The notes beneath the pieces are model-generated. The model was not told the DNA's origin. It saw only the letters and a program-made list of their open reading frames with translations, and searched no databases. From Gemmatimonadetes bacterium 13_1_20CM_4_69_16 (lineage in GTDB: Bacteria; Gemmatimonadota; Gemmatimonadetes; Gemmatimonadales; GWC2-71-9): a DNA stretch of 64,000 nucleotides. Positions 36,573-45,641 of this stretch are shown in pieces; positions within the stretch are counted from its first letter, which is position 1, and each line of letters opens with the position of its first letter. The position numbers and the translations under genes are program-made. The stretch covers positions 1 through 64,000 of the forward strand of contig MNIR01000058.1 of NCBI GenBank assembly GCA_001919865.1. Direction: 5' to 3'.

Positions 36573-38741
36573 TCAAGGCGACACCCCGATGCCGCCGAAC
36601 GGCGTATGCACCGGGCAGGACTGCGTCGGCTCGGTGCCCGGATAGAACCAGTCCCAGTGTCTCACGTCCTGCGGACAGAACGGCGTGGCCAAGTATCCGT
36701 TGGACCAGTCCACCTCGCGGGTGATCAGGGAATCGGGGCGCTCCCAGTCGGGCGGCGCCGGCCGCCGGTCGTAGACGTCCCGCATGAACGCGGTCCAGGC
36801 CGGCGCCACGATCCGGCCACCGCCGGCGTTGTGCTCCAGGATACGCTGCTGGATGTCGTATCCCACCCAGATGCCGGCGACGAGCTCCGGCGTGTATCCG
36901 ATGAACCAGGCGTCGGTATAGTCGTCGGTGGTGCCCGTCTTGCCGGCGGCCGGGTATGTAAACCCGGCTTTCCACACGGCGGTGAAGGCGGTGCCGCGGC
37001 GGATCACGTCCTTCATCATGTCCACCATCAGCCAGGTGTGCTCGCGGTCCATCACGTCCTCACGCCGGGTGTCGGTCTTCCAGAGGATATTGCCCTGGCG
37101 GTCCTCCACGCGCAGGATGCCGATCGGCTCCGCGCGGGTGCCGAGCGTGGCGAACGCGGTGTAGGCGGCGATCATCTCGATCGGCTTCACGCCCTGCGCG
37201 CCGATGTGGATCGCCGGGAACGGCGGCAGCGTGGTGGTGATGCCGTAGCGGCGCGCTTCGCCGATCACGGTCTGCTCGCCCAGCGCCATCCCGAGCTTGA
37301 TCGTCGCCAGGTTGCGGGACAAGTACAACCCCTCCCGCATGGGAATCATTCCGAGCGTGGTGTCGTCGTCGTCTTTCGGCTGCCACAGCGAGCTGTCGAG
37401 CTGGACGACCGGCGTGCTGAGCGGCGAGTCGTCGAGGATCTCGGTGACCGGGTGGCCGGCACGGACCGCGGCGGAGTACACGAACGGCTTGAAGGTCGAG
37501 CCCGGCTGGCGGATCGCCTGAGTGGCGCGATTGTACTTGGAGTCGTCGAAGTCGCGCCCGCCGATCATGGCGCGGATGTACCCGGTGTTCGCTTCGAGCG
37601 CGACCAGGGCGCCCTGCAGGTACGGGGTGAACCCCGATCCATGGTCCTCGCCCGCCGCCTTGGAGGACTCGATGTACTCCCGGTAGGTGGTCCGGCCGGG
37701 GAACTTGCCGTTCGAGTACGCTCCAGCCTCGATGGCGTCGAGCTGCGACTGGAGCGCCCGCTCGGCCGCTTCTTGCATATCGAGGTCGAGCGTCGTGTAG
37801 ATGCGCAGGCCGCTCTCGTACAGATCGCGCCCGAAGCGCGCGTCCAGCTGGACCCGCAGCCACTCGACGAAATAGGGCGCCACGTCGCCGTAGTTGGTGC
37901 GATGCGTGGTCAGGACGAGCGGGTACGCCTTCCAGAGCTCGACCTCGTCTTCCGTGAGGAACCCCTGATCCCGCATCAGGCTCAGCACGACGTTGCGGCG
38001 CCGCACCGCGCGCTCGGGGTGCGTGCGCGGGTTGTAGAACGCGGGCGCCTTGGGGAGCGCGGCCAGGGTCGCGGCTTCCGCGACGTTCAGCTGCCGCGCC
38101 GACTTCCCGAAGTAGATCTGGGCCGCGGCCTCGACCCCGTGCGCGCCCGCGCCCAGGTCGATCTGGTTCAGGTAGAGCTGGAGGATCGTGTCCTTGGGGA
38201 AATTGCGCTCGATCTCCACCGCGACGCGGGCTTCCTTGAGCTTGCGCGTGAGCTGCTTTTGCCGGCTGATCTCATCGGGAAAGATGTTGCGGGCCAGCTG
38301 CATACTGATCGTCGAGAAGCCCTGCGAATAGCCGAACGACAACAGATTCGCCTTGAGCGCGCCGAGGATGCGCCGGTAGTCGATGCCGTGATGGGAGTAA
38401 AACCGCTTGTCCTCGGTGGCGATGAACGCTTGCCGCAGCGCCACCGGAATGGCGGAGAGCGGAAGCACGGTGCGGCGCTCCAGCCCGAGCTCGCTGATGA
38501 GCCGGCCGTCGGCAGCGAACAACTTGGAGGTCTGCATCTGCACGTTGTCGCCGGCCGAGAGCAGGCGCGAGATGCTGGGGCAGTGCTCGCCCGCGCAGAC
38601 GCGGGTCCACGAGCCGTAGGCGAGCCCCACGAGGTACGCCACCGCCAGGGCCGCGACCGCGATCAGACGAGCGCGGATCTTGGGGTCGTGCCACCAGGCG
38701 GCGGGGCTCGGCAGGGAAACAGGCGCGGGGATCGAAGCCAT
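36573..38741 (-). CDS. Penicillin-binding protein 1A (bifunctional glycosyltransferase/transpeptidase)
   Basis: 722 residues from ATG 38741. One N-terminal membrane helix (about 25-45). GT51 domain with catalytic Glu110 in ATEDKRFYSHHG and the QGFSTISMQLARN block. Transpeptidase domain with SxxK in PGSTFKPFVY (about 414), SRN, and KTGTT (about 600). It polymerises and cross-links peptidoglycan in the periplasm. An upstream ATG at 38768 is less likely. It is divergent from tyrS over a 68-bp gap. Confidence 0.93.
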   Translation of the reverse strand: MASIPAPVSLPSPAAWWHDPKIRARLIAVAALAVAYLVGLAYGSWTRVCAGEHCPSISRLLSAGDNVQMQTSKLFAADGRLISELGLERRTVLPLSAIPVALRQAFIATEDKRFYSHHGIDYRRILGALKANLLSFGYSQGFSTISMQLARNIFPDEISRQKQLTRKLKEARVAVEIERNFPKDTILQLYLNQIDLGAGAHGVEAAAQIYFGKSARQLNVAEAATLAALPKAPAFYNPRTHPERAVRRRNVVLSLMRDQGFLTEDEVELWKAYPLVLTTHRTNYGDVAPYFVEWLRVQLDARFGRDLYESGLRIYTTLDLDMQEAAERALQSQLDAIEAGAYSNGKFPGRTTYREYIESSKAAGEDHGSGFTPYLQGALVALEANTGYIRAMIGGRDFDDSKYNRATQAIRQPGSTFKPFVYSAAVRAGHPVTEILDDSPLSTPVVQLDSSLWQPKDDDDTTLGMIPMREGLYLSRNLATIKLGMALGEQTVIGEARRYGITTTLPPFPAIHIGAQGVKPIEMIAAYTAFATLGTRAEPIGILRVEDRQGNILWKTDTRREDVMDREHTWLMVDMMKDVIRRGTAFTAVWKAGFTYPAAGKTGTTDDYTDAWFIGYTPELVAGIWVGYDIQQRILEHNAGGGRIVAPAWTAFMRDVYDRRPAPPDWERPDSLITREVDWSNGYLATPFCPQDVRHWDWFYPGTEPTQSCPVHTPFGGIGVSP

Positions 38742-38772
38742 CGCGTTACAACCTAGCGGGGGCCACAAGCGC

Positions 38773-38801
38773 TTGCCAGCGGTACGGGCTTCTCGTACGA
38801 T
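38773..38801 (+). promoter_or_regulatory. Promoter of tyrS
   Basis: TTGCCA (38773-38778), 17 bp, TACGAT (38796-38801). Transcription would begin about 38808, next to ATG 38810, giving a leaderless or nearly leaderless mRNA. Confidence 0.45.
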
Positions 38802-38809
38802 TCCGCGCC

Positions 38810-40069
38810 ATGTCGGACCTCTTTGCGGAGCTCGAGTGGCGCGGGTTCGTGTACCACGCCACGCAGCAGCTGTCGCAGCACCTCGCCGGGGGACGGCGCA
38901 CGGTGTACTGCGGCTTCGACCCGACCGCGCCCAGCTTGCAGCTCGGCAATCTCATGCCGCTGATGCTGCTGCGCCACTTCCAGCTCCACGGCCACAAACC
39001 CATCGTGCTGATGGGCGGCGGCACCGGACTGATTGGCGACCCGAGCGGCAAGCCGGGCGAGCGCCCGCTGCTCTCGCGCGAGCAGATCCGCGAGAACCTG
39101 CAGCGGCAGCGCGATCAGATGCAGCGGCTCCTCGACTTCGACACCAAAGAGACGCGGGCCCTGGTGCTGAACAACGCCGACTGGCTGGTCGACCAACGGC
39201 TGGTGGACTTCCTGCGCGACGTCGGCAAGCACTTCAGCGTGAACGTCATGCTGCAGAAGGAGTCGGTGCAGGCGCGGCGCAACACGGGCATCTCCTACAC
39301 CGAATTCAGCTACATGTTGCTGCAGGCCTACGATTTTCTGCACCTGTTCCGCAAGGAGCAGTGCACCATCCAGGTCGGCGGCAGCGACCAGTGGGGGAAC
39401 ATCACCGCGGGGATCGACTTGATCCGCCGCGTGGAGGAGGGCGAGGCGCACGGCCTGGTGGCGCCGCTCGTCACCACGGCGACGGGATCGAAGTTTGGCA
39501 AGACCGAGGCCGGCGCGATCTGGCTCGACCCCGCAATGACGTCCCCCTACAAATTCCACCAATTCTGGGTCAATACGGACGACCGCGACGTGGAGGCATA
39601 CCTCAAGCTCTTCTCGCTCAAGCCCCGCGACGAGGTGAAGGCGCTACTACAGCGGGCGAAGCGGGATCCCGCCCTGCGCGAAGCCCAGCGCGCGCTCGCC
39701 GCTGAGGTGACGGAGCGCGTGCATGGTGAGGCGGCTCGGAGCGCGATGGTGGCGTCCGAGATCCTGTTCGGGGACTTCGATCCGCGGAACGCGGGCGGTG
39801 GCGTGTTCGACGCGCTGGCCCAGGAGATCCCGAGTACGCGGGTCCCGAGTCGCGACAATCTCACCCTCGTGGACGCCATTGTGCTCGCGCAGCTCGCGAA
39901 GTCCAAGAGTGAAGCTCGCCGGTCGATCGAGCAGGGCGGCATCTACGTCAACCAGCAACGGGTGAAGGACGTCGCCCGGCGCATTGAGAGCGCCGACTGG
40001 CTCGCTGGGAGGAATTTGCTACTTCGCAAGGGCAAGAAGGAGTACGGCCTGCTGCGGCTCGGCAACTAG
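38810..40069 (+). CDS. tyrS: Tyrosyl-tRNA synthetase
   Basis: 419 residues. The HIGH-like motif is PSLQLGNL (in GFDPTAPSLQLGN), the KMSKS-like motif is KFGKTEAG, and GGSDQWGNITAG is the tyrosine pocket. An S4 RNA-binding domain closes the protein (SKSEARRSIEQGGIYVNQQ). It charges tRNA-Tyr. The length is normal and no catalytic block is missing. Confidence 0.96.
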   Translation: MSDLFAELEWRGFVYHATQQLSQHLAGGRRTVYCGFDPTAPSLQLGNLMPLMLLRHFQLHGHKPIVLMGGGTGLIGDPSGKPGERPLLSREQIRENLQRQRDQMQRLLDFDTKETRALVLNNADWLVDQRLVDFLRDVGKHFSVNVMLQKESVQARRNTGISYTEFSYMLLQAYDFLHLFRKEQCTIQVGGSDQWGNITAGIDLIRRVEEGEAHGLVAPLVTTATGSKFGKTEAGAIWLDPAMTSPYKFHQFWVNTDDRDVEAYLKLFSLKPRDEVKALLQRAKRDPALREAQRALAAEVTERVHGEAARSAMVASEILFGDFDPRNAGGGVFDALAQEIPSTRVPSRDNLTLVDAIVLAQLAKSKSEARRSIEQGGIYVNQQRVKDVARRIESADWLAGRNLLLRKGKKEYGLLRLGN

Positions 40070-40080
40070 GGCGGATAGAC

Positions 40081-40140
40081 CGTCACACGTTGCACGTCAC
40101 ACGTCGCACGACGTCGTGGAACGTGCGACGTGTGACGTGT
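40081..40140. repeat. Word-hairpin element, word CACGTCGCACG
   Basis: The left arm repeats CACACGTTGCACGTCACACG and the right arm CGTGCGACGTGTGACGTGT, with a short centre. It lies between convergent tyrS and the aminotransferase and probably serves as a bidirectional terminator. It is related to the element at 57027-57102. Confidence 0.75.
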
Positions 40141-40148
40141 AGCGGTTT

Positions 40149-41336
40149 TTACTCCAGCTGATCCAACACATCCAGCACCCGCTCCATCTCCTCCACCGTG
40201 TTGTAGCAGTGCGGTGAGAGCCGGATCGCGCCCTCGCGCAGCGAGCACACCACGTGGGCGCGCTTGACGGCGTGGTACGCCTCGGCGGGGTGCGGCGGCG
40301 CGATGCAGACGATGGCGGAGCGGTGGGCGTCGTCGCGCGGCGACACAATGCGCACGCCGTTCTGCTCGGCCCACTTGAATACGGGCTCGTGCAGCGCGCG
40401 GGTGTGCTGCGCGATGTCCGCCACGCCGATCTCGCCGAGCAGGCGCACCGACTCGGTCATTCCGTAGAAGTCCTGATAGGGGAGCGTCACCATCTCGAAG
40501 CGGCGGGCGTCGGGGCGGAACGTGGGGTTGTAGTCGGTGAGGCGGGAGAAGTCGTCGGTGCCTTCGAACGCCATCCAGCCCGCCACCGCGGGCTCGAGCG
40601 CCGGGACCAGCTCCCTGCGCACGTAGACGAAGCCCGAGCCCCACGGGGACAGCAGCCACTTCTGGCCGCCGCACGCCAGGATGTCAACCGCGGTCTCGCG
40701 CACGTCCAGCATCGAGTTGGCCACGCCCTGGATCCCGTCCACCACGAGGAACGTGCCGTTGGCGCGGCACGCCGCGCCCAGGCGATCGAGGTCGGCGCGG
40801 TACCCGTTCGAGAACTGCACGAACGACACGGCGAGGACCCGCACCCGCGGATCGTGCAGCCGCTCCACCAGATAGTCCTCGTCGGGCCAGCCTTCCGGCC
40901 CGCAGGGGGCCAGCTCGACGTCGATCCCCTGCTTCTTCAGGCGGAGCCAGGGATACACGTTGGCCGGGAACTCGCGATCCGAGACCAGCACCACGTCGCC
41001 CGGCTTGAGCGGCAGCGCGCGCGCCGCGAGGTTCAGCCCGTGGCTGGTGTTGGTGGCGAGGGCGATCTCGCACGGCTCCGCGTTGATCAGCCCGGCGACC
41101 GCCTCGCGCGCCGCCTGGAGCCCGGCCTGGAGCTCCCGGTCGGGAAGGAGGTGCGGCGCGGTGCGCTTGGCGGTGAACTCATCGAGCGCGCGGCGGGTGC
41201 GCTCCGGGATCGGCCCGATGGACGCGTTGTTCAGGTACACGGTGTCCGCGGTCCAGGGGAACTCGGTAGCGCGCAGCGCCCGGAAGGTGTCGCGCAGCGC
41301 CCGGAGTCGGGTGGGGTGATACGCGATGTCGGTCAT
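40149..41336 (-). CDS. Class V aminotransferase / cysteine-desulfurase-like PLP enzyme
   Basis: 395 residues. The PLP region has LNNASIGPIPERT at the start, ATNTSHGLNLAA for phosphate contact, VDGIQGVANSMLDV with the PLP-binding Asp, and Schiff-base Lys in CGGQKWLLSPWG. The C-terminal RLSPHCYNTVEEME is typical of class V. No desulfurase active-site Cys loop is obvious, so a transaminase, epimerase or lyase function is as likely. Coupled to a Dpp-type permease by ATGA overlap. Confidence 0.87.
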   Translation of the reverse strand: MTDIAYHPTRLRALRDTFRALRATEFPWTADTVYLNNASIGPIPERTRRALDEFTAKRTAPHLLPDRELQAGLQAAREAVAGLINAEPCEIALATNTSHGLNLAARALPLKPGDVVLVSDREFPANVYPWLRLKKQGIDVELAPCGPEGWPDEDYLVERLHDPRVRVLAVSFVQFSNGYRADLDRLGAACRANGTFLVVDGIQGVANSMLDVRETAVDILACGGQKWLLSPWGSGFVYVRRELVPALEPAVAGWMAFEGTDDFSRLTDYNPTFRPDARRFEMVTLPYQDFYGMTESVRLLGEIGVADIAQHTRALHEPVFKWAEQNGVRIVSPRDDAHRSAIVCIAPPHPAEAYHAVKRAHVVCSLREGAIRLSPHCYNTVEEMERVLDVLDQLE

Positions 41337-42163
41337 GTACGCACGTCGAGCGCATCCCGCAGCCCGTCGCCCACCAGGTTCAAGCCCAGCACGGCGACGC
41401 CGATCGCGAGCCCCGGGAACAGCGACACCCAGGGCGCCACCCGCAGCAGGTCGCGCCCCTCCGCGACCATCGCCCCCCACGACGGAGTGGGCGGTTGCGC
41501 GCCCAGCCCGACGAACGACAGGGCTGCCTCCGCCATGATGGCGCCGCCGACGCCGAGCGTCGCGGCGATGATGACGGGGGCGACCACGTTCGGGAGGATG
41601 TGACGCGACACGAGGCGCGCGTCCGAGGCGCCGAGCGCGCGCGCTGCCTGCACGTAATCGAGCGCGCGCACCACGAGCACTTGACCGCGTACCAGGCGCG
41701 CCATCCCGGCCCAGCCGACGAGCCCGATCACAACGCACACGACCGGGAGCGACGGCTTGACGGCGGCGGCGATGGCGATGAGGAGCAGGAGCGACGGGAA
41801 GGCGAGTGTGATGTCGGCGACGCGCATCAGCAGCGCGTCGGTCCAGCGTCCGTAGTACCCCGCCACGAGTCCGAGCGCGATGCCCACCGCGAGCGAGATC
41901 ACCTGACTGCCGAAGCCCACGGCGAGCGACAAGCGCGCGCCGAACAACACCCGGCTCAGGACGTCGCGGCCTTGGGCATCCGTTCCAAAGAGGTAGCTCG
42001 ACGACGGCGGCCGGAGCCCGACGGACAACGCACCGCGGTAAGCATCGCCGGGCGCGAGCCACGGCGCGGCGAGCGCGACGAGGCCGAGCGTCACCACCAC
42101 GGCGAGGCCGGCCATCGTCCAGCGACTGCGCACGACGCGACGGCGAATGAGTAGCGCGGGCAT
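41333..42163 (-). CDS. ABC transporter permease, DppC/OppC family
   Basis: 276 residues from ATG 42163. Six membrane segments and the EAA loop region (ALDYVQAARALGASDARLVSRHILPN). The N-terminus FGTDAQGRDVLSRVLFGARLSL is the DppC signature. The partner DppB permease, solute-binding protein and ATPases are not here, so it works with a system elsewhere or is an orphan. A longer upstream frame covers the divergent patatin start and is not real. Confidence 0.88.
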   Translation of the reverse strand: MPALLIRRRVVRSRWTMAGLAVVVTLGLVALAAPWLAPGDAYRGALSVGLRPPSSSYLFGTDAQGRDVLSRVLFGARLSLAVGFGSQVISLAVGIALGLVAGYYGRWTDALLMRVADITLAFPSLLLLIAIAAAVKPSLPVVCVVIGLVGWAGMARLVRGQVLVVRALDYVQAARALGASDARLVSRHILPNVVAPVIIAATLGVGGAIMAEAALSFVGLGAQPPTPSWGAMVAEGRDLLRVAPWVSLFPGLAIGVAVLGLNLVGDGLRDALDVRT

Positions 42164-42217
42164 AGGGGCCACGACTACGTTACTCGAACGCTCACCTTCG
42201 GGGCAAGCGGCGGTCTC

Positions 42218-43303
42218 GTGAACAGCGGCACACGCTTCAGTCTCGTCCTCGGCGGCGGCGGCATGAAGGGCCTCGCGCACATCGGCGTGCTCCAGGCTCT
42301 CACCGAGCGCGGCCTGTTGCCGACCCAGATCGTCGGCTCGAGCGTGGGCGCGCTGGTCGGCGCGGCGTGGTCGGCGGGCCACAGCATCGCCGAGCTGCGC
42401 GAGATCGCGATCAACCTGCGCCGCAAGGACGTCTTCGCCGTCGCCCACGCCGACATGGCGTTCAGGCGGATGCGCTCTCCCGCCCTGTTCCGCCGCGAGC
42501 CGCTCGACACCCTGATCGAGCGGCTGGTCGGCGATCTCACCTTCCAGCAGCTGGACTACCCCTTGGTGGTCAACACGGTGGACGTCAATTCGGGGAGCCA
42601 GATGTTCTGGGGCCTCGAGGGCCTGGACGACGTGCCGGTGAAGGACGCCGTGTTTGCTTCTTGCGCGCTGCCCGGGTTCCTGCCGCCGCGCGAGATCCGC
42701 GGCCGCGTCTACATGGACGGTGCCACGGTGGACAACCTCCCCGTCGGGACGGCGCTCGTGCTCGGCACCGAGGTCGTGTTCGCGGTCGACGTCTCGGCGT
42801 CGAACGCGTTCCGCGCGGACGTGCAGGAGGAGGGGTTCGCCTCGGTGTTCGCGCGCGCCACCGAGATCGCCATGCAGTCACTGCTCGAGCTGCGGCTGCA
42901 CTCGTGGACCACGCCACCCATCTACTACGTGCATCCCCGCGTCGAGCACATCTCGATGTTCTCGTTCGACCATCTGCGCGAAGTGGTCGAGGAAGGCTAC
43001 CGCTCGACTAGCGCCGCGCTCGACACTCCCCAGGAGTGGCCCCAACCGGGGGATGTCGGGGTCTACCCGAAGCGGGGTGTCGTGGTGCGGGTCCAGCGGG
43101 AGCGGTGCATCGGGTGCGGCGCCTGCTTGCTCCAGGCGCCCCCGGGGATGTTCGTGCTCGACGCCCAGGGGAAAGCGGTCGTCACGCGGCCCGAGCAGGA
43201 GTGGTCCCCCATCGACGGGGAGTTCATCCGCCACTGTCCCACCTACGCCATCAGCGCGCGCCCGGTGGCGGCCCCCGCCGAAACTCGCCGTCGATCCGGA
43301 TGA
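42218..43303 (+). CDS. Patatin-like phospholipase fused to a C-terminal ferredoxin-like domain
   Basis: 361 residues, GTG 42218. The patatin fold has oxyanion GGGGMKG (11-17), nucleophile GSSVG (40-44) and catalytic Asp in YMDGATVDNLP. After a linker, residues about 285-350 carry CIGCGACLLQAPPGMF and a fourth Cys in HCPTYAI, i.e. a single-cluster 4Fe-4S ferredoxin pattern. I know no common patatin with this tail. Possibly an acyl hydrolase with a redox switch or electron-linked role. Its last 53 bp overlap the convergent glycosyltransferase. Confidence 0.85.
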   Translation: MNSGTRFSLVLGGGGMKGLAHIGVLQALTERGLLPTQIVGSSVGALVGAAWSAGHSIAELREIAINLRRKDVFAVAHADMAFRRMRSPALFRREPLDTLIERLVGDLTFQQLDYPLVVNTVDVNSGSQMFWGLEGLDDVPVKDAVFASCALPGFLPPREIRGRVYMDGATVDNLPVGTALVLGTEVVFAVDVSASNAFRADVQEEGFASVFARATEIAMQSLLELRLHSWTTPPIYYVHPRVEHISMFSFDHLREVVEEGYRSTSAALDTPQEWPQPGDVGVYPKRGVVVRVQRERCIGCGACLLQAPPGMFVLDAQGKAVVTRPEQEWSPIDGEFIRHCPTYAISARPVAAPAETRRRSG

Positions 43304-44444
43304 GGTCCGCGGCCACGCGGTCCCAGTTGTAGTAGGTCTCGACCGCGCGGCGGCCCGCGTCGCCCATCCGGCGGCGCGCCGCGGCGTCCGCGAGCAAGCC
43401 GCTGATCCCCGCCGCGACCGCCGCGGGGTCGTCCGGATCGACCAGGATTCCCGTCTCGCCGTCGCGCACCGCGTCCGGGACGCCGCCCGAGCGCCCGCCC
43501 ACGACCGCGAGCCCGCACGCGGACGCCTCGACCAGCGCGATGCCGAAGCCCTCGGCAAGCAGATCGTAGCGGCGCGACGCGCCGACGTAGAGGTCCGCCG
43601 CGTTGTACAGCGCGGGGAGCTGATCGTCGCCGACGAACCCGAGGAACTTGACCGCGTCGCCCAACCCGAGACCGCGCACCAGTCGCTCGAACTCCGGCCG
43701 GCGCGCGCCCACGCCCGCCACGGCGTAGCGTGCCGCCGGAAAAGCGGCCCGCACGGCGGGGAGCGCCCGGATCACCGTGTCGATTCCCTTATGCGTATCG
43801 AGGCGCGAGACGGTGAGGAGCCAGGGGCCGCCGTCGAGGCCGTACCGCTCCCGCACCGGGCGCGGGTCGATCCCGGGCCGGAAATGCGACGGTGTAGTAC
43901 CCAGTGGGACGACGCGCACGTCTGCGGCGAGCGCGGGGAGGTCCAGGGCGCCCAGAACCGAGCGAGCGAGCTCCGCCGTCCAGCGGCTGTTCGCCACCAC
44001 GACGGCGGCGCCACCGAGCAGCGCCCGCGCCGTCCACCGCTTGAAACGGGAGCGACCTATCTTCGCTTGCAACAGCAGCAGCTCCGTGCCGTGCACGATC
44101 ACCCCGTACGGCAGGCCGTAGCGGACGCGCAGCCACCGCGCCGGATACCCCGCGGGCTTGAGCTCGGCGCACCAACCAAAGCCGGGTCGCGTGCGTCGTA
44201 CGAGCGCGCTCGCGCGCGCGGTCCAGAGCGCGAGCCCGTTGAGGGTACGCAGCCGCGTGGCGCGGATGGGGGTGTGATCGATCGGCTGGGGGAAGCGCGG
44301 GTCGCTGGTCTCGCTCCCCCCGTGTCGGCCGGTCGAGACGAGCAGCGAGTGGGGCGGATAGCGCAGCGCCAGCTCGCCCATCCAACGGGCGATGCCGCCG
44401 CCTAAGGGGGGAAAGTTGAAGGCGAGAAGGAGTGTGGTGCCCAA
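43251..44444 (-). CDS. Glycosyltransferase family 4
   Basis: 397 residues, TTG start 44444. Opens FNFPPLGGGIARWMGELA; the GT4 sugar-nucleotide site is in EGFGIALVEASACGLAVV (E-x7-E). It shares the distinctive YYNWDRV block and much else with the next gene, a tandem duplicate. Probably adds a sugar to an envelope polysaccharide or LPS core. Confidence 0.9.
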   Translation of the reverse strand: MGTTLLLAFNFPPLGGGIARWMGELALRYPPHSLLVSTGRHGGSETSDPRFPQPIDHTPIRATRLRTLNGLALWTARASALVRRTRPGFGWCAELKPAGYPARWLRVRYGLPYGVIVHGTELLLLQAKIGRSRFKRWTARALLGGAAVVVANSRWTAELARSVLGALDLPALAADVRVVPLGTTPSHFRPGIDPRPVRERYGLDGGPWLLTVSRLDTHKGIDTVIRALPAVRAAFPAARYAVAGVGARRPEFERLVRGLGLGDAVKFLGFVGDDQLPALYNAADLYVGASRRYDLLAEGFGIALVEASACGLAVVGGRSGGVPDAVRDGETGILVDPDDPAAVAAGISGLLADAAARRRMGDAGRRAVETYYNWDRVAADLIRIDGEFRRGPPPGAR

Positions 44445-44445
44445 G

Positions 44446-45627
44446 CTACCGCGCCAGCACCTCGGCTTCGATCGCCCGCAGATCGCGCACCACGCGATCC
44501 CAGTTGTAGTAGGTCTCGACCGCCCGGCGTCCCGCGGCCCCCATCCGCTGGGCCAGCGCGGCGTCGCCGAGCAGGCGACAGATGGCGTCGGCGAATGCCG
44601 CCGGATCTTCCGGGGGCACCAGAAACCCGGTTTCGCCGTCGCGCACCGCGTCGGGAACCCCGCCCGCGTTTCCCGCGACCACCGGCAGTCCGCACGCCGA
44701 CGCCTCGACGAGCGAGATACCGAACCCCTCGACCCCGATGCGTTCGGTTCGGCGCGAGGCGCCGACGTACACCGCCGCCAGACTGTACAGCGCGGGGAGA
44801 TCGCGCTCGCTCACCTCTCCCAGAAAGCGCACCCGCTCACCGACGCCCATTTTGGCTGCGAGCTTCTCGAGCTGGTCGCGCTCGCTGCCCGCCCCCGCGA
44901 CCGCGTAGCGCACGTCGGGCTCGCGCTCGAGGATGGCGGGGAGCGCCCGGAGCACCGTGTCCACACCTTTGTGCGGCTCGAGCCGCGCCACGGTGAGCAG
45001 CCAGCGGGCGCCATTCGCCGGCAGCTCCAGGCGCCGCAGCAACTCGGGTGAGTCGACGCCAGGGTGGAAGCGGGCGGGATCGGTGCCGAGGTGGACGACC
45101 CGCAGCCGCTGGCCGTGACCGTCGAGGGCCAGCTCACCCAGCACGGTGAGGGCGAGGTCGCGCGTCCACTGGGAGATTGCGACCAGCGCAGCCGCGCCAC
45201 CCAGGATCGCGCGCGTCGAGCGGCGCTTCAACCCCGAGTGGTGGTACTTGTGCTGCTCGCTCAGCAGGTCGGCACCGTAGAGGAAGATGCAGTAGGGGAC
45301 TTTGGTCCGCTCGTAGACCCAGCGGGCGGGGTAGCCGGCCGGCTTTACGTTGCCGCAATACACGAATTGCACCCGGTGCTGGCGCGCGAGGCTGGCGGCG
45401 CGGCGCGACCACAGTAGCAGCCCCGGAAGCGACTTGGTGCGGCGCCGGCCCACCGGCAAGCGGTCGACTGCGCCGCCGAACTGCGCGTCCACGTCGGCCG
45501 CGTCGGGATCCTGCGGGGTCGAGACGATCAGCTCTCCCCGCGGGTAGCGCCGGGCCAGCTCGCCGTGCAGGCGAGCGATCCCGCCGCCCATGGGCGGAAA
45601 ATCCTGCGCCAGCAGGAGATCGGTCAT
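44446..45627 (-). CDS. Glycosyltransferase family 4 (tandem paralogue)
   Basis: 393 residues, ATG 45627. The start QDFPPMGGGIARLHGELARR matches the paralogue. E-x7-E site in GFGISLVEASACGLPVVAG, and VETYYNWDRVVRDL at the C-terminus. One base separates its stop from the downstream gene, so they are cotranscribed. Substrate unknown; envelope glycan assembly is implied by neighbours. Confidence 0.9.
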   Translation of the reverse strand: MTDLLLAQDFPPMGGGIARLHGELARRYPRGELIVSTPQDPDAADVDAQFGGAVDRLPVGRRRTKSLPGLLLWSRRAASLARQHRVQFVYCGNVKPAGYPARWVYERTKVPYCIFLYGADLLSEQHKYHHSGLKRRSTRAILGGAAALVAISQWTRDLALTVLGELALDGHGQRLRVVHLGTDPARFHPGVDSPELLRRLELPANGARWLLTVARLEPHKGVDTVLRALPAILEREPDVRYAVAGAGSERDQLEKLAAKMGVGERVRFLGEVSERDLPALYSLAAVYVGASRRTERIGVEGFGISLVEASACGLPVVAGNAGGVPDAVRDGETGFLVPPEDPAAFADAICRLLGDAALAQRMGAAGRRAVETYYNWDRVVRDLRAIEAEVLAR

Positions 45628-45641
45628 GTTGGGAATGCTAA

